This document shows, piece by piece, positions 52,952 through 62,000 of a stretch of DNA of 64,000 nt. How positions within the stretch are numbered: position 1 is the first letter of the stretch; each line of letters opens with the position of its first letter. Below the pieces are notes generated by a model. The model had not been told where the DNA came from. It searched no databases and saw only the letters and a program-made list of their open reading frames with translations. Source of the stretch: CAWALV01 sp963782965 (GTDB lineage: Bacteria; Actinomycetota; Actinomycetes; Acidothermales; Acidothermaceae); assembly GCA_963782965.1 (NCBI GenBank), contig CAWALV010000006.1, positions 1,178,001 through 1,242,000 on the forward strand, given 5' to 3'. A program made the translations under genes and the position numbers.

Positions 52952-53299
52952 GTGCCCGAACTGGATCAGCTGATCGCCGAATGGCTCACCGTGCCCGAGG
53001 TGGCCGACAAACTCGCCATCGACGTGACGAAGGTGCGCCAGTTGCTGCGCGATCACAAACTCGTCGGACGCCGGGTGGACGGCGTCCTGCGGGTGCCCGC
53101 GATGTTCATCGGCGACGGCGCCCTTCTCAAGGGACTTGCCGGCACGCTCACCGTCCTCGCCGACTCCGGGTTCGACGACGAGGAAGCGCTGCGCTGGCTG
53201 TTCACCCCGGACGATTCACTGCCGGGTTCGCCGGTGCAGGCGCTCGCCGAGAATCGTGGCAGGGAGGTGAAGCGCCGTGCCCAGGCCCTCTCTCTTTGA
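52952..53299 (+). CDS. Rv2175c-like DNA-binding protein
   Basis: The 115-residue protein (GTG 52952) begins with VPELDQLIAEWLTVPEVADK, a winged-helix MerR-like helix-turn-helix region (VAIDVTKVRQLLRDHKLVG), and ends with RWLFTPDDSLPGSP and a basic helix. It is the actinobacterial family of Rv2175c, which binds DNA and is a substrate of PknL in M. tuberculosis. Here it is divergent from thiO and close to the kinase gene. A longer open frame starting upstream is spurious. Confidence 0.87.
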   Translation: MPELDQLIAEWLTVPEVADKLAIDVTKVRQLLRDHKLVGRRVDGVLRVPAMFIGDGALLKGLAGTLTVLADSGFDDEEALRWLFTPDDSLPGSPVQALAENRGREVKRRAQALSL

Positions 53300-53927
53300 T
53301 GCCCGCCTCTACCTCTGCGTCGACGCGCGCGAACGGGAGGGCGACCTCACCGATTTTCTCGACGCGGCGCTTTCGGGTGGGGTCGACGTCGTCCAGCTGC
53401 GGCAGAAGGGCATGGAGGCCGCTCAGGAACTCGCGGTTTTGGAGGTGTTCGCCGATGCGTGCGCCCGGCACGGCGCGCTGCTCTCGGTCAACGACCGGGC
53501 CGACGTCGCCTTCGCCGCGCAGCCGCACATCTTGCACCTCGGTCAAGACGACCTGCCGGTCGCGACTGCGCGCCAGATCGTCGGCGACGACATGCTGATC
53601 GGCCGCTCGTCCCATTCGGCTGCGCAGGCGGATGCCGCCGCCGCCGAACCGGGGATCGACTACTTCTGCGTCGGCCCGTGCTGGCCCACCCCGACGAAGC
53701 CGGGCCGGCCGGCGCCCGGGCTCGACCTCGTGCGGCACGTGCATGCGCGGCAACCGGCGAAGCCGTGGTTCGCCATCGGCGGTATCGACCTGGCCAACCT
53801 CGACGACGTCCTTGCCGCGGGTGCGACGCGCGTTGTCGTCGTCCGGGCGATCACCGACGCCGACGATCCGAAGGCGGCCGCGGCGGAGTTTTCTCGGCGG
53901 TTGCGCGCGGTTTCACCGGTACGCTGA
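53277..53927 (+). CDS. thiE: Thiamine phosphate synthase (ThiE)
   Basis: ThiE joins the thiazole and pyrimidine moieties of thiamine. The 216-residue TIM barrel has DVVQLRQKGM, LSVNDRADVA, HLGQDDLPV, IGRSSHSAAQA and VGPCWPTPTKPGRPAPG, then FAIGGIDLAN. GTG 53277 is inside the 3' end of the Rv2175c-like gene (23-base overlap), and the start looks right because PRPSLFDARLYLCVDAR follows the ordinary layout. Confidence 0.93.
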   Translation: MPRPSLFDARLYLCVDAREREGDLTDFLDAALSGGVDVVQLRQKGMEAAQELAVLEVFADACARHGALLSVNDRADVAFAAQPHILHLGQDDLPVATARQIVGDDMLIGRSSHSAAQADAAAAEPGIDYFCVGPCWPTPTKPGRPAPGLDLVRHVHARQPAKPWFAIGGIDLANLDDVLAAGATRVVVVRAITDADDPKAAAAEFSRRLRAVSPVR

Positions 53928-53931
53928 TCCG

Positions 53932-54849
53932 ATGCCACAGAGCAGCCGTGCGGTCGTCAGCGACCGAGCTCGCACCATCAGGGACCTGTTGGCGAGAGGC
54001 GGTCATTCGTTCTCGTTCGAGTTCTTCCCCCCGAAGACCGAGCAAGGCGAACGATCGCTGTTTCAGGCACTGCGCGAAATGGAAGGGCTACGACCCACTT
54101 TCGTGTCAGTCACGTATGGCGCGGGTGGCTCCACCCGTGACACCACGGTGCGGGTCACCGAACGCATCGCGGCGGAGACGACGCTCACACCGGTCGGCCA
54201 TCTCACCGCGGTCAACCATTCGGTGAGCGAGCTGCGACGCGTCGTCGGCCAATACGCCGATGCCGGCGTCCGCAACATCCTGGCGTTGCGCGGCGATCCG
54301 CCCGGTGATCCGCGGGCGGAGTGGGTCGCGCACCCCCACGGGTTCCGGCACGCCGACGAACTCGTCGCGCTGGTGAAAGCCTCGGGGGATTTCTGCGTCG
54401 GGGTCGCCGCATTCCCGCGTAAGCACCCGCGCTCGCCGAGCGTCGAAGACGACCTGCGCTACTTCGTGCGCAAATGCGAGGCCGGCGCTGATTTCGCGAT
54501 CACGCAGATGTTCTTCTGCGTCGACGACTACCTCGCGTTACGCGACCGCGTCGCGGCCGCGGGCTGCAACGTACCGATCATCCCGGGCATCATGCCGCTC
54601 ACGTCGATCGGCCAGATCGAACGGTTCTCGGTCTTGTCGGGCGACGATTTCCCGGCCGACATCGCAGAACGGCTGCTCGCGGTTGCTGATGACCCCGACG
54701 CCGTGCGCGCGATCGGGCTCCAGGTGGCCTCGACGATGTGCGAGCGGCTGCTCGCCGAGGGCGTGCCCGGGCTGCACTTCATCACGCTCAACAAGTCGAC
54801 GGCGACGCGCGACATCTACCGGAATCTCGGGCTCGCCGAACTCGCCTGA
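53932..54849 (+). CDS. metF: 5,10-methylenetetrahydrofolate reductase (MetF)
   Basis: MetF reduces methylene-THF to methyl-THF for methionine synthesis. The 305-residue TIM-barrel flavoprotein has FSFEFFPPKTEQGE, VSVTYGAGGSTRD, LALRGDPPGD, and QMFFCVDDYLALRD with VPIIPGIMPLTS. The ATG at 53932 is four bases after thiE. The methyl acceptor enzyme may be B12-dependent, which would tie in with the first operon, but no methionine synthase gene is in the window. Confidence 0.94.
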   Translation: MPQSSRAVVSDRARTIRDLLARGGHSFSFEFFPPKTEQGERSLFQALREMEGLRPTFVSVTYGAGGSTRDTTVRVTERIAAETTLTPVGHLTAVNHSVSELRRVVGQYADAGVRNILALRGDPPGDPRAEWVAHPHGFRHADELVALVKASGDFCVGVAAFPRKHPRSPSVEDDLRYFVRKCEAGADFAITQMFFCVDDYLALRDRVAAAGCNVPIIPGIMPLTSIGQIERFSVLSGDDFPADIAERLLAVADDPDAVRAIGLQVASTMCERLLAEGVPGLHFITLNKSTATRDIYRNLGLAELA

Positions 54850-54917
54850 AAGCGGAACCGCCGCCGAACCTTCTGCGTCTTACCGGCACTCGAAGCGGTC
54901 GAGCACAGGAGGTTGTC

Positions 54918-55736
54918 ATGGGCGCCAATGTCGCTGTTCGCTCAGGAGTGGTCGGCGTTGTCGCGGCGGCTGTCGTCGTCGGAGCCTATGCCTGGGGTCA
55001 CGGCTCGGCGTCTGCAGCTGCGCCTGCGTCGGCGCTGCCGCGCACCCCGGCGGCGCAATCCGGCTCGTCGGCCCTTCTTGCGGCGAGCACCACTGATTCC
55101 TCCGCTGTGGGGAGTGGCATCAGCGTCTCCGGGGTCGGAACCGTGACGGGCACGCCGAACCTGCTTCGGCTACAGACGTCGATCGACGTCACGCGCCCCG
55201 ACGTGAAGACGGCCCTGCAGACAGCGAATGCAACCATGGCTGCGGTGCAACAGGCACTCAAGGCGGACGGCGTCGCAGCCGCTGACCTGCAGACCTCCGG
55301 CCTTTACGTGCAACCGAACTACGACTATTCCAACAACAGCCGCAGGCTCAACGGCTACTCGGTCAGCGAGAATCTCTCGATCGTGCTGCGCGATCTCTCC
55401 AAGGCGGGGTCGACGATCAACGATGCCGCGCAGGCAGGCGGTGACGCCATGCAGATCGGTGGCGCGAGCCTCGACCTCAGCGGCGACGACGCGCTGGTCG
55501 CAGCGGCACGTCAGCAGGCGTTCGACGACGCGAAGGCCAAGGCGACCGCATACGCAAAGGCTGCCGGCCGCCCGCTCGGGCCGGTGACGAGCATCAGTGA
55601 GACGCAGAACAGCAACCCGATGCCCTACCCGTACGCGATGGCCGCTTCCGCGCCGGCGGCGGGGCAGGCGGTGCCGATCCAAGCGGGCTCGCAGGACGTG
55701 ACCGTCAACGTTTCCGTGACGTGGGCGCTCGGCTGA
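54918..55736 (+). CDS. Secreted SIMPL-domain (DUF541) protein
   Basis: The 272-residue protein has a signal peptide (VAVRSGVVGVVAAAVVVGAYAWG) and a SIMPL domain (ISVSGVGTVTGTPNLLRLQT; ADLQTSGLYVQPNYDY; ARQQAFDDAKAKATAYAKAAG). SIMPL proteins are usually periplasmic or surface proteins; no catalytic role is known. ATG 54918 follows AGGAGG. It is a free-standing gene between metF and the minus-strand DUF5302 gene. Confidence 0.88.
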   Translation: MGANVAVRSGVVGVVAAAVVVGAYAWGHGSASAAAPASALPRTPAAQSGSSALLAASTTDSSAVGSGISVSGVGTVTGTPNLLRLQTSIDVTRPDVKTALQTANATMAAVQQALKADGVAAADLQTSGLYVQPNYDYSNNSRRLNGYSVSENLSIVLRDLSKAGSTINDAAQAGGDAMQIGGASLDLSGDDALVAAARQQAFDDAKAKATAYAKAAGRPLGPVTSISETQNSNPMPYPYAMAASAPAAGQAVPIQAGSQDVTVNVSVTWALG

Positions 55737-55764
55737 CCGTCGCGGTTGCGGCGGGGCCGGGGGC

Positions 55765-56028
55765 TCAGCCGGACTTGCGCCTGAAGGTGCGCTGCCGCTT
55801 GTCGTTGCTCGTGGGCGCCGGGGGCTTGGGGCCGGTGTGCCCGCCCGCGTTGTGCGGACCGCCGCCGTGCTTGCGTTCGAGTGCCTCCCGGTAGGCGCGC
55901 CGCAGGTCGTCGTCCTCACTCGACGCCGGCTTGCCGGCCGATGTCGAGTCGGATGCTTTCGCCGCCTTCGCCTGGGACTCGGCGGAGCTGTCGTCGCGGG
56001 TGGGAGGTTGCTTGTCTGCGCGGGCCAT
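55765..56028 (-). CDS. DUF5302 small basic/acidic protein
   Basis: The 87-residue protein has an acidic, Ala/Ser-rich half, a DLRRAYREALERKHGG motif and a C-terminal RRKSG. This is the layout of the DUF5302 family in actinobacteria, whose function is unknown. ATG 56028 (MARADKQPP) is preferred over 56064. There is no hydrophobic segment, and it is likely disordered. Confidence 0.8.
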   Translation of the reverse strand: MARADKQPPTRDDSSAESQAKAAKASDSTSAGKPASSEDDDLRRAYREALERKHGGGPHNAGGHTGPKPPAPTSNDKRQRTFRRKSG

Positions 56029-56060
56029 AGAGGCATTCTGCCCGCTGCCACCCGATGGGG

Positions 56061-56546
56061 TCACGGCGCCTCGGCGCCGACATCGGCGGGTGTGCCGCCG
56101 GTGATGCGGACCAGCTCGTCGAACGTGGTCGAAAACACCGCATGCGTATGCCCGGCTGCCGCCCAGACGACGTCGTAGTCGGCCAGGGCGGTATCGATGA
56201 AGGTGCGCAACGGCTGTGGATGCCCGATCGGTGCGACGCCGCCGATCGCGACCCCCGCATGTTCACGCACGAAGTCGGGGTCGGCTCGGCGCACCTCGCG
56301 TGCCCCGGCCATGCCCGCCAGTCGGGGGACGTCGACCCGGTGCCGGCCGCTGGTCAACACGAGCAGCGGCTCGCCGTCGGCGTCGAACACCAGGCTGTTG
56401 GCGATCTGGCCGACCTCGACGCCGAGAGCTGCCGCCGCCTGCGCCGCGGTGCGGGCCGACTCATCGAGCAGCCGTATCTCCGCCGTGGCGCCGGATGCCG
56501 TCAGCGCGTCTTTGACGCGGACCGTGTTGGGATGAAGCTCTGTCAT
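56061..56546 (-). CDS. YbaK/ProX-type aminoacyl-tRNA deacylase
   Basis: The 161-residue protein has the YbaK fold: TELHPNTVRVKDALTASG, a lysine position replaced near VGQIANSLVFDADGEPLLVL, and GVAIGGVAPIGHPQPL with the conserved Gly-Gly-Pro-like loop. Members hydrolyse mischarged tRNA (Cys-tRNAPro or Ala-tRNAPro). No other editing genes are near. A start at ATG 56546 fits. Which tRNA is edited is not clear by eye. Confidence 0.88.
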   Translation of the reverse strand: MTELHPNTVRVKDALTASGATAEIRLLDESARTAAQAAAALGVEVGQIANSLVFDADGEPLLVLTSGRHRVDVPRLAGMAGAREVRRADPDFVREHAGVAIGGVAPIGHPQPLRTFIDTALADYDVVWAAAGHTHAVFSTTFDELVRITGGTPADVGAEAP

Positions 56547-56645
56547 CGGCCGCGGGCCTCCGGGAGGTGGGGATCACGCTGGCCGCAGCTTAACGACGGG
56601 GGGCGGCGACCGGCCTGGTTTAGGGTGGAGAACGCATTGCGGCGT

Positions 56646-56661
56646 TCGAACATATGTTCGA
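56646..56661 (+). promoter_or_regulatory. LexA/SOS box ahead of imuA'
   Basis: The 16-base perfect palindrome TCGAACATATGTTCGA matches the actinobacterial SOS box (TCGAAC-N4-GTTCGA). A promoter-like TTGCGG (56637) and GATACT (56660) with 17 bases between overlap it, so LexA would block transcription of the imuA'-imuB-dnaE2 group. The box lies 10 bases before the chosen imuA' start. Confidence 0.92.
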
Positions 56662-56671
56662 TACTAGACGG

Positions 56672-57358
56672 ATGCCCGCCGCTGCCGCCCTCCCCGCCGA
56701 GAAGCTCGGCGCTGTCGGCGCCGTTGGCGCTCTTGGTCTTGACGCTCTCGGCGTCACCTCGCTGAGCAGCGCGGACGTCGAGGTGTTGCCGGTACCCACA
56801 GCGCTGGCGACGCTGTTTCCCGAAGGCGGATTGCGCCGAGGTTCCACGATCACGGTGGCCAGGGCGTACGGGTCGTCCCTGGTGTTGGCGCTGGTCGCGG
56901 AGGTGTCGCGCAAGGGCTGGTGCGCGGAGGTCGGATCACCCCTGCTGGGCAGTGTGGCCGCAGCCGAAGCCGGGGTGGTGCTTGACCGGTTCGTGCGAGT
57001 GGCCGGCCCGGGGGAGCAATGGGCCTCCGTAGTGGCCAGCCTCCTGGAGGCATTCGGGCTGGTCGTCGTCCATCCCCCCGCTCGGGCGAGCGCAGGCGAT
57101 ATGCGCCGGTTGAGCATGCGGGCACGCGAACGCGGCGCCGTCCTCCTGGCTACCGGCGAATGGGAGGGCGCAGGCATCAACCTGTCGGTCACTCGCCAGC
57201 ACTGGGTCGGGCTCGGCGCAGGGCACGGGTATCTGCAAGCGCGCGAAGCCGAGGTGCACGCTCGCGGTCGAGGAGCTGCTGCCCGACCACGAGTGGCGCG
57301 GGTGTGGTTGCCAGGTATCGGCGGCACGGTGTTGCCCGCGCGCGAGAACGCCGCCTGA
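56672..57358 (+). CDS. imuA': ImuA', RecA-like mutasome accessory protein
   Basis: ImuA' works with ImuB and DnaE2 in SOS mutagenesis. The 228-residue product resembles the C-terminal RecA-like region (PTALATLFPEGGLRRGSTIT; later VVASLLEAFGLVVVHPP; GTVLPARE near the end). The P-loop is degenerate (RGSTITVARAYGSSLVLA replaces GxxxxGK[S/T]), so ATP hydrolysis is doubtful. ATG 56672 was chosen because an earlier ATG (56654) lies in the SOS box. It is followed by imuB after about 20 bases. Confidence 0.82.
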   Translation: MPAAAALPAEKLGAVGAVGALGLDALGVTSLSSADVEVLPVPTALATLFPEGGLRRGSTITVARAYGSSLVLALVAEVSRKGWCAEVGSPLLGSVAAAEAGVVLDRFVRVAGPGEQWASVVASLLEAFGLVVVHPPARASAGDMRRLSMRARERGAVLLATGEWEGAGINLSVTRQHWVGLGAGHGYLQAREAEVHARGRGAAARPRVARVWLPGIGGTVLPARENAA

Positions 57359-57379
57359 GTCCGGTTGTGGCAGGGCGCG

Positions 57380-58954
57380 ATGAGCAAGAACCGGGCGGTT
57401 CGCACGTTGGCGGTGTGGTGTCCCGACTGGCCGGTCACGGCGGCGGGCGGTCGCGCCGACCACCCGGGTGCGGTCTTCGCCGCCGGTCGGGTGCTGGCCT
57501 GCTCGGCAGCAGCCCGCCTCGACGGTGTGCGGCGGGGGCAGCGGCGCCGCGAAGCGCAGTCACGCTGCCCCGAACTGGCGATCTATGCCGACGATCCCGA
57601 CCGCGACGCCCGGCTGTTCGAACCGGTGGCGGCATCCGTCGAAGCGTTGGTGCCGGGTATCGAGGTGGTGCGGCCGGGGCTCTTGGTGGCGGCGGCACGC
57701 GGCGCCGTCCGCTATTACAAAGGAGAACTGCCGCTGCTGGCCAAGGTCGCCACGACCGTTGCCGATGACACCGGTCACGATGTGCAGCTCGGCCTGGCCG
57801 ACGGCATCTTCGCTGCCACCAGGGCTGCCTATCTCGGGCAGGTGGTGCAGGCAGGGGAGTCGGCAGCTTTCCTTGCCCCCCAGCCTGTTACGTCTATCGA
57901 ACGACCCGATCTGGCCGATCTGCTGATGCGGTTGGGCGTTCGCACGCTTGGTGACTTCGCGGCCTTGCCGCGTGCGGACGTGCTGGCACGTTTCGGCCCC
58001 GATGCTGCCTACGTATACGACCTCGCGTACGGCTGCGAAGCGCGGCCGCCGAGGGCACGGGCGGCGCCACCCGAACTCGTGGTGGAGACCGTGCTCGACC
58101 CGCCGATCGAGCGGGTCGACACCGCTACCTTCGTGGCGAAGACACTCGCGCAGCAGCTGCACGACCGCTTGGTGTCGCGAGGGTTGGCGTGCATTCGCAT
58201 CAGCATCGAGGCGCGCACAGAAACCGGCGAGCATCTCGCGCGCACGTGGCGGCACGCCAACATCTCTACCGCCGGGTTCTCGGTCTCGGCCATTGCCGAC
58301 CGCACTCGCTGGCAACTGGACGGCTGGCTGACGGGTTCGATCAGAGCGCACACCGGCCGGCCGACCAGCGGTGTCATGGCACTACGCCTGGTGCCCGACG
58401 AGCTGGTGCCCGACCACGGCCGCCAACTCTCCCTATGGGGAAGCGACTTTTCCGGTGGCGATGTCGGAGTAGACGTCGAGCAGGTCGAACGTGCGTTGGC
58501 GCGGGTCCAGGGCCTGCTCGGTCCGGATGCCGTTGTCACCGCAATGGTCGGTGGCGGCCGCGAACTCGACGAGCAGGTTCGGCTCGTGCCGTGGGGGGAG
58601 GCTCGCGACGTACAGCCCGGTGACAGTTGTCCGTGGCCGGGGCGCTTGCCGGCGCCGTCCCCGGCCAGCGTTTTGATCGCACCGCGACCTGCCAAGGTGA
58701 TCGCTGCCGACGGCGAACCGATCGCGGTGTCCGACCGGTTGATGGTCAGCGCGGCGCCGAAGTGGTTGGGCATCGAGCAACGGGCACCGGTGGAGATCGT
58801 CGGCTGGGCAGGGCCCTGGCCACTCGACGTCCGCTGGTGGGACCCCGCTGCAGCCCGCCGTCGTGCCCGGTTCCAGATGACGACCGCGGACGGTGTCGGC
58901 TGGCTCCTCGTGCACGAGTGCGGCCGTTGGTCGGTGGAGGCCGTCTATGACTGA
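57380..58954 (+). CDS. imuB: ImuB, catalytically inactive Y-family polymerase-like protein
   Basis: ImuB bridges the sliding clamp and DnaE2 in the mutasome. The 524-residue protein has a Y-family polymerase fold (RTLAVWCPDWPV start; GLADGIFAATRAAYLG; LGDFAALPRADVLARFG) but the acidic active-site residues of true polymerases are not apparent, as in ImuB. A C-terminal part (about residues 340-520) carries GSDFSGGD and VRWWDPAA. Start ATG 57380. Spacing to imuA' suggests one operon. Confidence 0.9.
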   Translation: MSKNRAVRTLAVWCPDWPVTAAGGRADHPGAVFAAGRVLACSAAARLDGVRRGQRRREAQSRCPELAIYADDPDRDARLFEPVAASVEALVPGIEVVRPGLLVAAARGAVRYYKGELPLLAKVATTVADDTGHDVQLGLADGIFAATRAAYLGQVVQAGESAAFLAPQPVTSIERPDLADLLMRLGVRTLGDFAALPRADVLARFGPDAAYVYDLAYGCEARPPRARAAPPELVVETVLDPPIERVDTATFVAKTLAQQLHDRLVSRGLACIRISIEARTETGEHLARTWRHANISTAGFSVSAIADRTRWQLDGWLTGSIRAHTGRPTSGVMALRLVPDELVPDHGRQLSLWGSDFSGGDVGVDVEQVERALARVQGLLGPDAVVTAMVGGGRELDEQVRLVPWGEARDVQPGDSCPWPGRLPAPSPASVLIAPRPAKVIAADGEPIAVSDRLMVSAAPKWLGIEQRAPVEIVGWAGPWPLDVRWWDPAAARRRARFQMTTADGVGWLLVHECGRWSVEAVYD

Positions 58955-58993
58955 GCTCGTTTACCGCCGGCTCCTTCTCAGCGTGCTCCCTCT

Positions 58994-59040
58994 CAGCGTG
59001 GAGGAATTTTTGAACCTATGGACGAAATTCCTCCACGCTG
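58994..59040 (+). repeat. 16-bp perfect inverted repeat between imuB and dnaE2
   Basis: Arms CAGCGTGGAGGAATTT and AAATTCCTCCACGCTG are exact reverse complements separated by 15 bases. The stem would contain two GGAGG/CCTCC runs that could resemble or mask ribosome binding sites. It ends 36 bases before dnaE2's GTG. It is not a SOS box. Terminator, attenuator or a remnant of a mobile repeat are all possible. Confidence 0.95.
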
Positions 59041-59076
59041 CGGGTTGCCGGTGGGTCGCCGCGGGTTGGGGGAGCC

Positions 59077-62000
59077 GTGGGCTGGGGTAATCCGCCGATC
59101 CCGTGGTCGGAGCTGGAGCGCCGGCTGGCCGGTCGCGCCAAGCCGGGTGGCTACGCGGGTGTCGACAGCAGAGTTCGCGAAGAAGGGGACGGCCAACAAG
59201 GGGATGGGGGCGACAGCCCGGCGTGGTCGCGCAAGCGCCAACCCTACGAGCCCGTCGAGCGGCCACCCGCACCGGCGGATGCGGTGCCATACGCCGAGTT
59301 GCACTGCCATTCGAACTTCAGCTTCCTCGACGGCGCCAGCGAACCCGAGGAACTCGCCGAAGAAGCCGCCAGGCTCGGGCTCGAAGCGTTGGCCATCACC
59401 GACCACGACGGCTTCTATGGCGTTGTGCGTTTCGCCGAGGCCGCCGCCGAACTCGGCGTGCCCACGGTGTTCGGGGCCGAGCTGTCGCTACACCTGCGCA
59501 CGCCGCAAAACGGGATCGCCGATCCCGAAGGCGAGCACTTGCTGGTGCTGGCCCGCGATCTCGAAGGCTATCGCCGGTTGGCGATGGCGATCAGCGACGC
59601 GCAGCTGGCCGGCAAGGAGAAGGGCCGGCCGATCTACGATCTCTCGGCACTGGCAGGAGCACACGATGGTCATTGGGTGGTGCTGACCGGCTGCCGCAAA
59701 GGTAACGTCCCGAAAGCACTTGCGACCCAAGGGAGCGGAGCGGCAGGGGAAGCTCTCGACCGTCTCGTCGAGATGTTCGGTGACGACAACGTGCTCGTCG
59801 AACTCACCGACTACGGCGACCCACTCGACTCCACCCGTAACGACATGCTCTATGAGTTGGCGGCACAGCGCGGGCTGGATGTCGTCGCCACGACCAACGC
59901 GCATTACGCGCGACCCGAGCGTGGCCGGCTCGCCACTGCACTCGCCGCCGTTCGGGCACGTCGCGGTCTCGACGACATGGACGGCTGGCTGCCCGCTGCC
60001 ACTACCGCATACCTGCGGTCGGGTGCTGAGATGGCGCGCCGGTTCGCGCGCTACCCGGGCGCGGTCGAGCGCACGGTCGAGATCGGCAAGGAGTGCGCGT
60101 TCGACCTGCGGTTGGTGGCGCCCAGGTTGCCGGACTTCCCGGTGCCACCAGGTCATACCGAGATGAGCTTCCTGCGTGAACTCACCATGAAGGGTGCGCT
60201 GGCGAAATACGGACCACCCCATGCCGAACGCCAGCCCGGTGCCTACCGGCAGCTCGAACACGAACTCGACGTCATCGAAAAGCTCGACTTCCCAGGCTAT
60301 TTCCTCATCGTCTGGGAGATCGTCGAGTTCTGCCGGAGCAGCGACATCTTGTGCCAGGGCCGTGGGTCTGCGGCGAACTCCGCCGTCTGTTACGCGCTCG
60401 GCATCACCAAGGCTGATCCGGTCTTCTTCAAGTTGCTGTTCGAGCGCTTCCTCGCCCCCGAGCGCGACGGTCCGCCCGACATCGACCTCGACATCGAAAG
60501 CGGACGCCGTGAAGAGGTGATCCAGCACGTGTACGCCCGCTACGGGCGCACTCGTACTGCGCAGGTCGCCAACGTCATCAGCTACCGACCGAAATCCGCG
60601 GTGCGCGACATGGCCAAGGCCCTCGGCTATTCGGCCGGTCAGCAAGACGCCTGGTCCAAGCAGCTCGATCGTTGGGGTTCTGTGGTGACGCAACCCGCGG
60701 CGGGCGGGGCGCCCGGCAGCCCCGATCACGACGTCCCGCCGGACGTCGTCGAGTTGGCCGAGCAGGTGCTGCGATTTCCCCGCCACCTCGGCATCCACTC
60801 CGGTGGCATGGTCATCTGCGACCGGCCGGTCACGCAGGTGTGTCCGGTCGAGTGGGCGCGGATGGAAAACCGCACCGTCCTGCAGTGGGACAAGGACGAC
60901 TGCGCTCGCACCGGCCTGGTGAAGTTCGACCTGCTTGGCCTGGGCATGCTCTCGGCGATTCATGGCTGCTTCGATGTGATTCGCGACAACTATGGCGTCG
61001 AACTCACCCTCGACACGATTCCCCGTGAAGACCCTGCGGTCTATGACATGTTGTGCGCGGCCGATTCGGTCGGCGTCTTCCAGGTCGAGAGCCGCGCACA
61101 GATGGCCACCTTGCCGCGGTTGAAGCCACGCGAGTTCTACGACCTGGTCACCGAGGTGGCGATCATCCGGCCCGGCCCTATCCAAGGTGGCTCGGTCCAC
61201 CCGTTCATCCGTCGCCGCAACGGATTGGAACCCGTCACGTATGCCCACCCGTTGCTGAAGAACTCACTCGAACGCACTTACGGTGTGCCGCTCTTCCAGG
61301 AGCAAGTGATGCAGATGGCGATCGACGTCGCCGGCCTCTCGCCGTCCGAGTCGGATCAGTTGCGTCAGGCGATGAGTTCCAAGCGTTCGACGGCGCGGAT
61401 GGAACGCATGCGCGCAAAGATGTACGCCGGGATGGCGGAGCGTGGCATCACCGGTGCGGTGGCCGATGAGATCTACGAGAAGCTCACCGCATTCGCGCAC
61501 TTCGGCTTCCCCGAGAGCCACTCGATCAGCTTCGCCTACTTGGTGTATGCGAGTTCGTGGTTGAAGCTGCGCTACCCGGCGGCGTTCTGCGCGGCGTTGC
61601 TGAACGCCCAGCCGATGGGTTTCTATTCGCCGCAGTCGTTGGTGGCTGATGCGCGACGGCACGGCGTGCAGGTGCGGCGTCCCGACATCAACGCGAGCGC
61701 GGCGGGGGCCACCCTCGAGGTGTCCGGTCCCGACGCTGCGGGGGAACGCGCAGTGCGGCTCGGGCTCAGGTCGGTACGGAGCATCGGCGAGCCGATTGCC
61801 GAACGGATCGCGGCCGGCCGGCCGTATGCAGATATGGCCGACCTCGTGCATCGCACCGGATTGTCGGCGGCGCAGGTCGAGGCGCTCGCCACCGCTGACG
61901 CGTTCGCCTGCTTCGGCCTTTCTCGCCGCGAGGCGTTGTGGGCAGCCGGCGCAGCGGCGCAAGTAACAGCCGGCCGGCTCGAGGGCGTGGTGCTCGGTGC

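Noticed and set aside
59010..59024. Loop TTGAACCTATGGACG as a SOS box for dnaE2
   Set aside because: It shares only GAAC with the box and lacks the symmetric GTTC half; the palindrome is made by the flanking arms.
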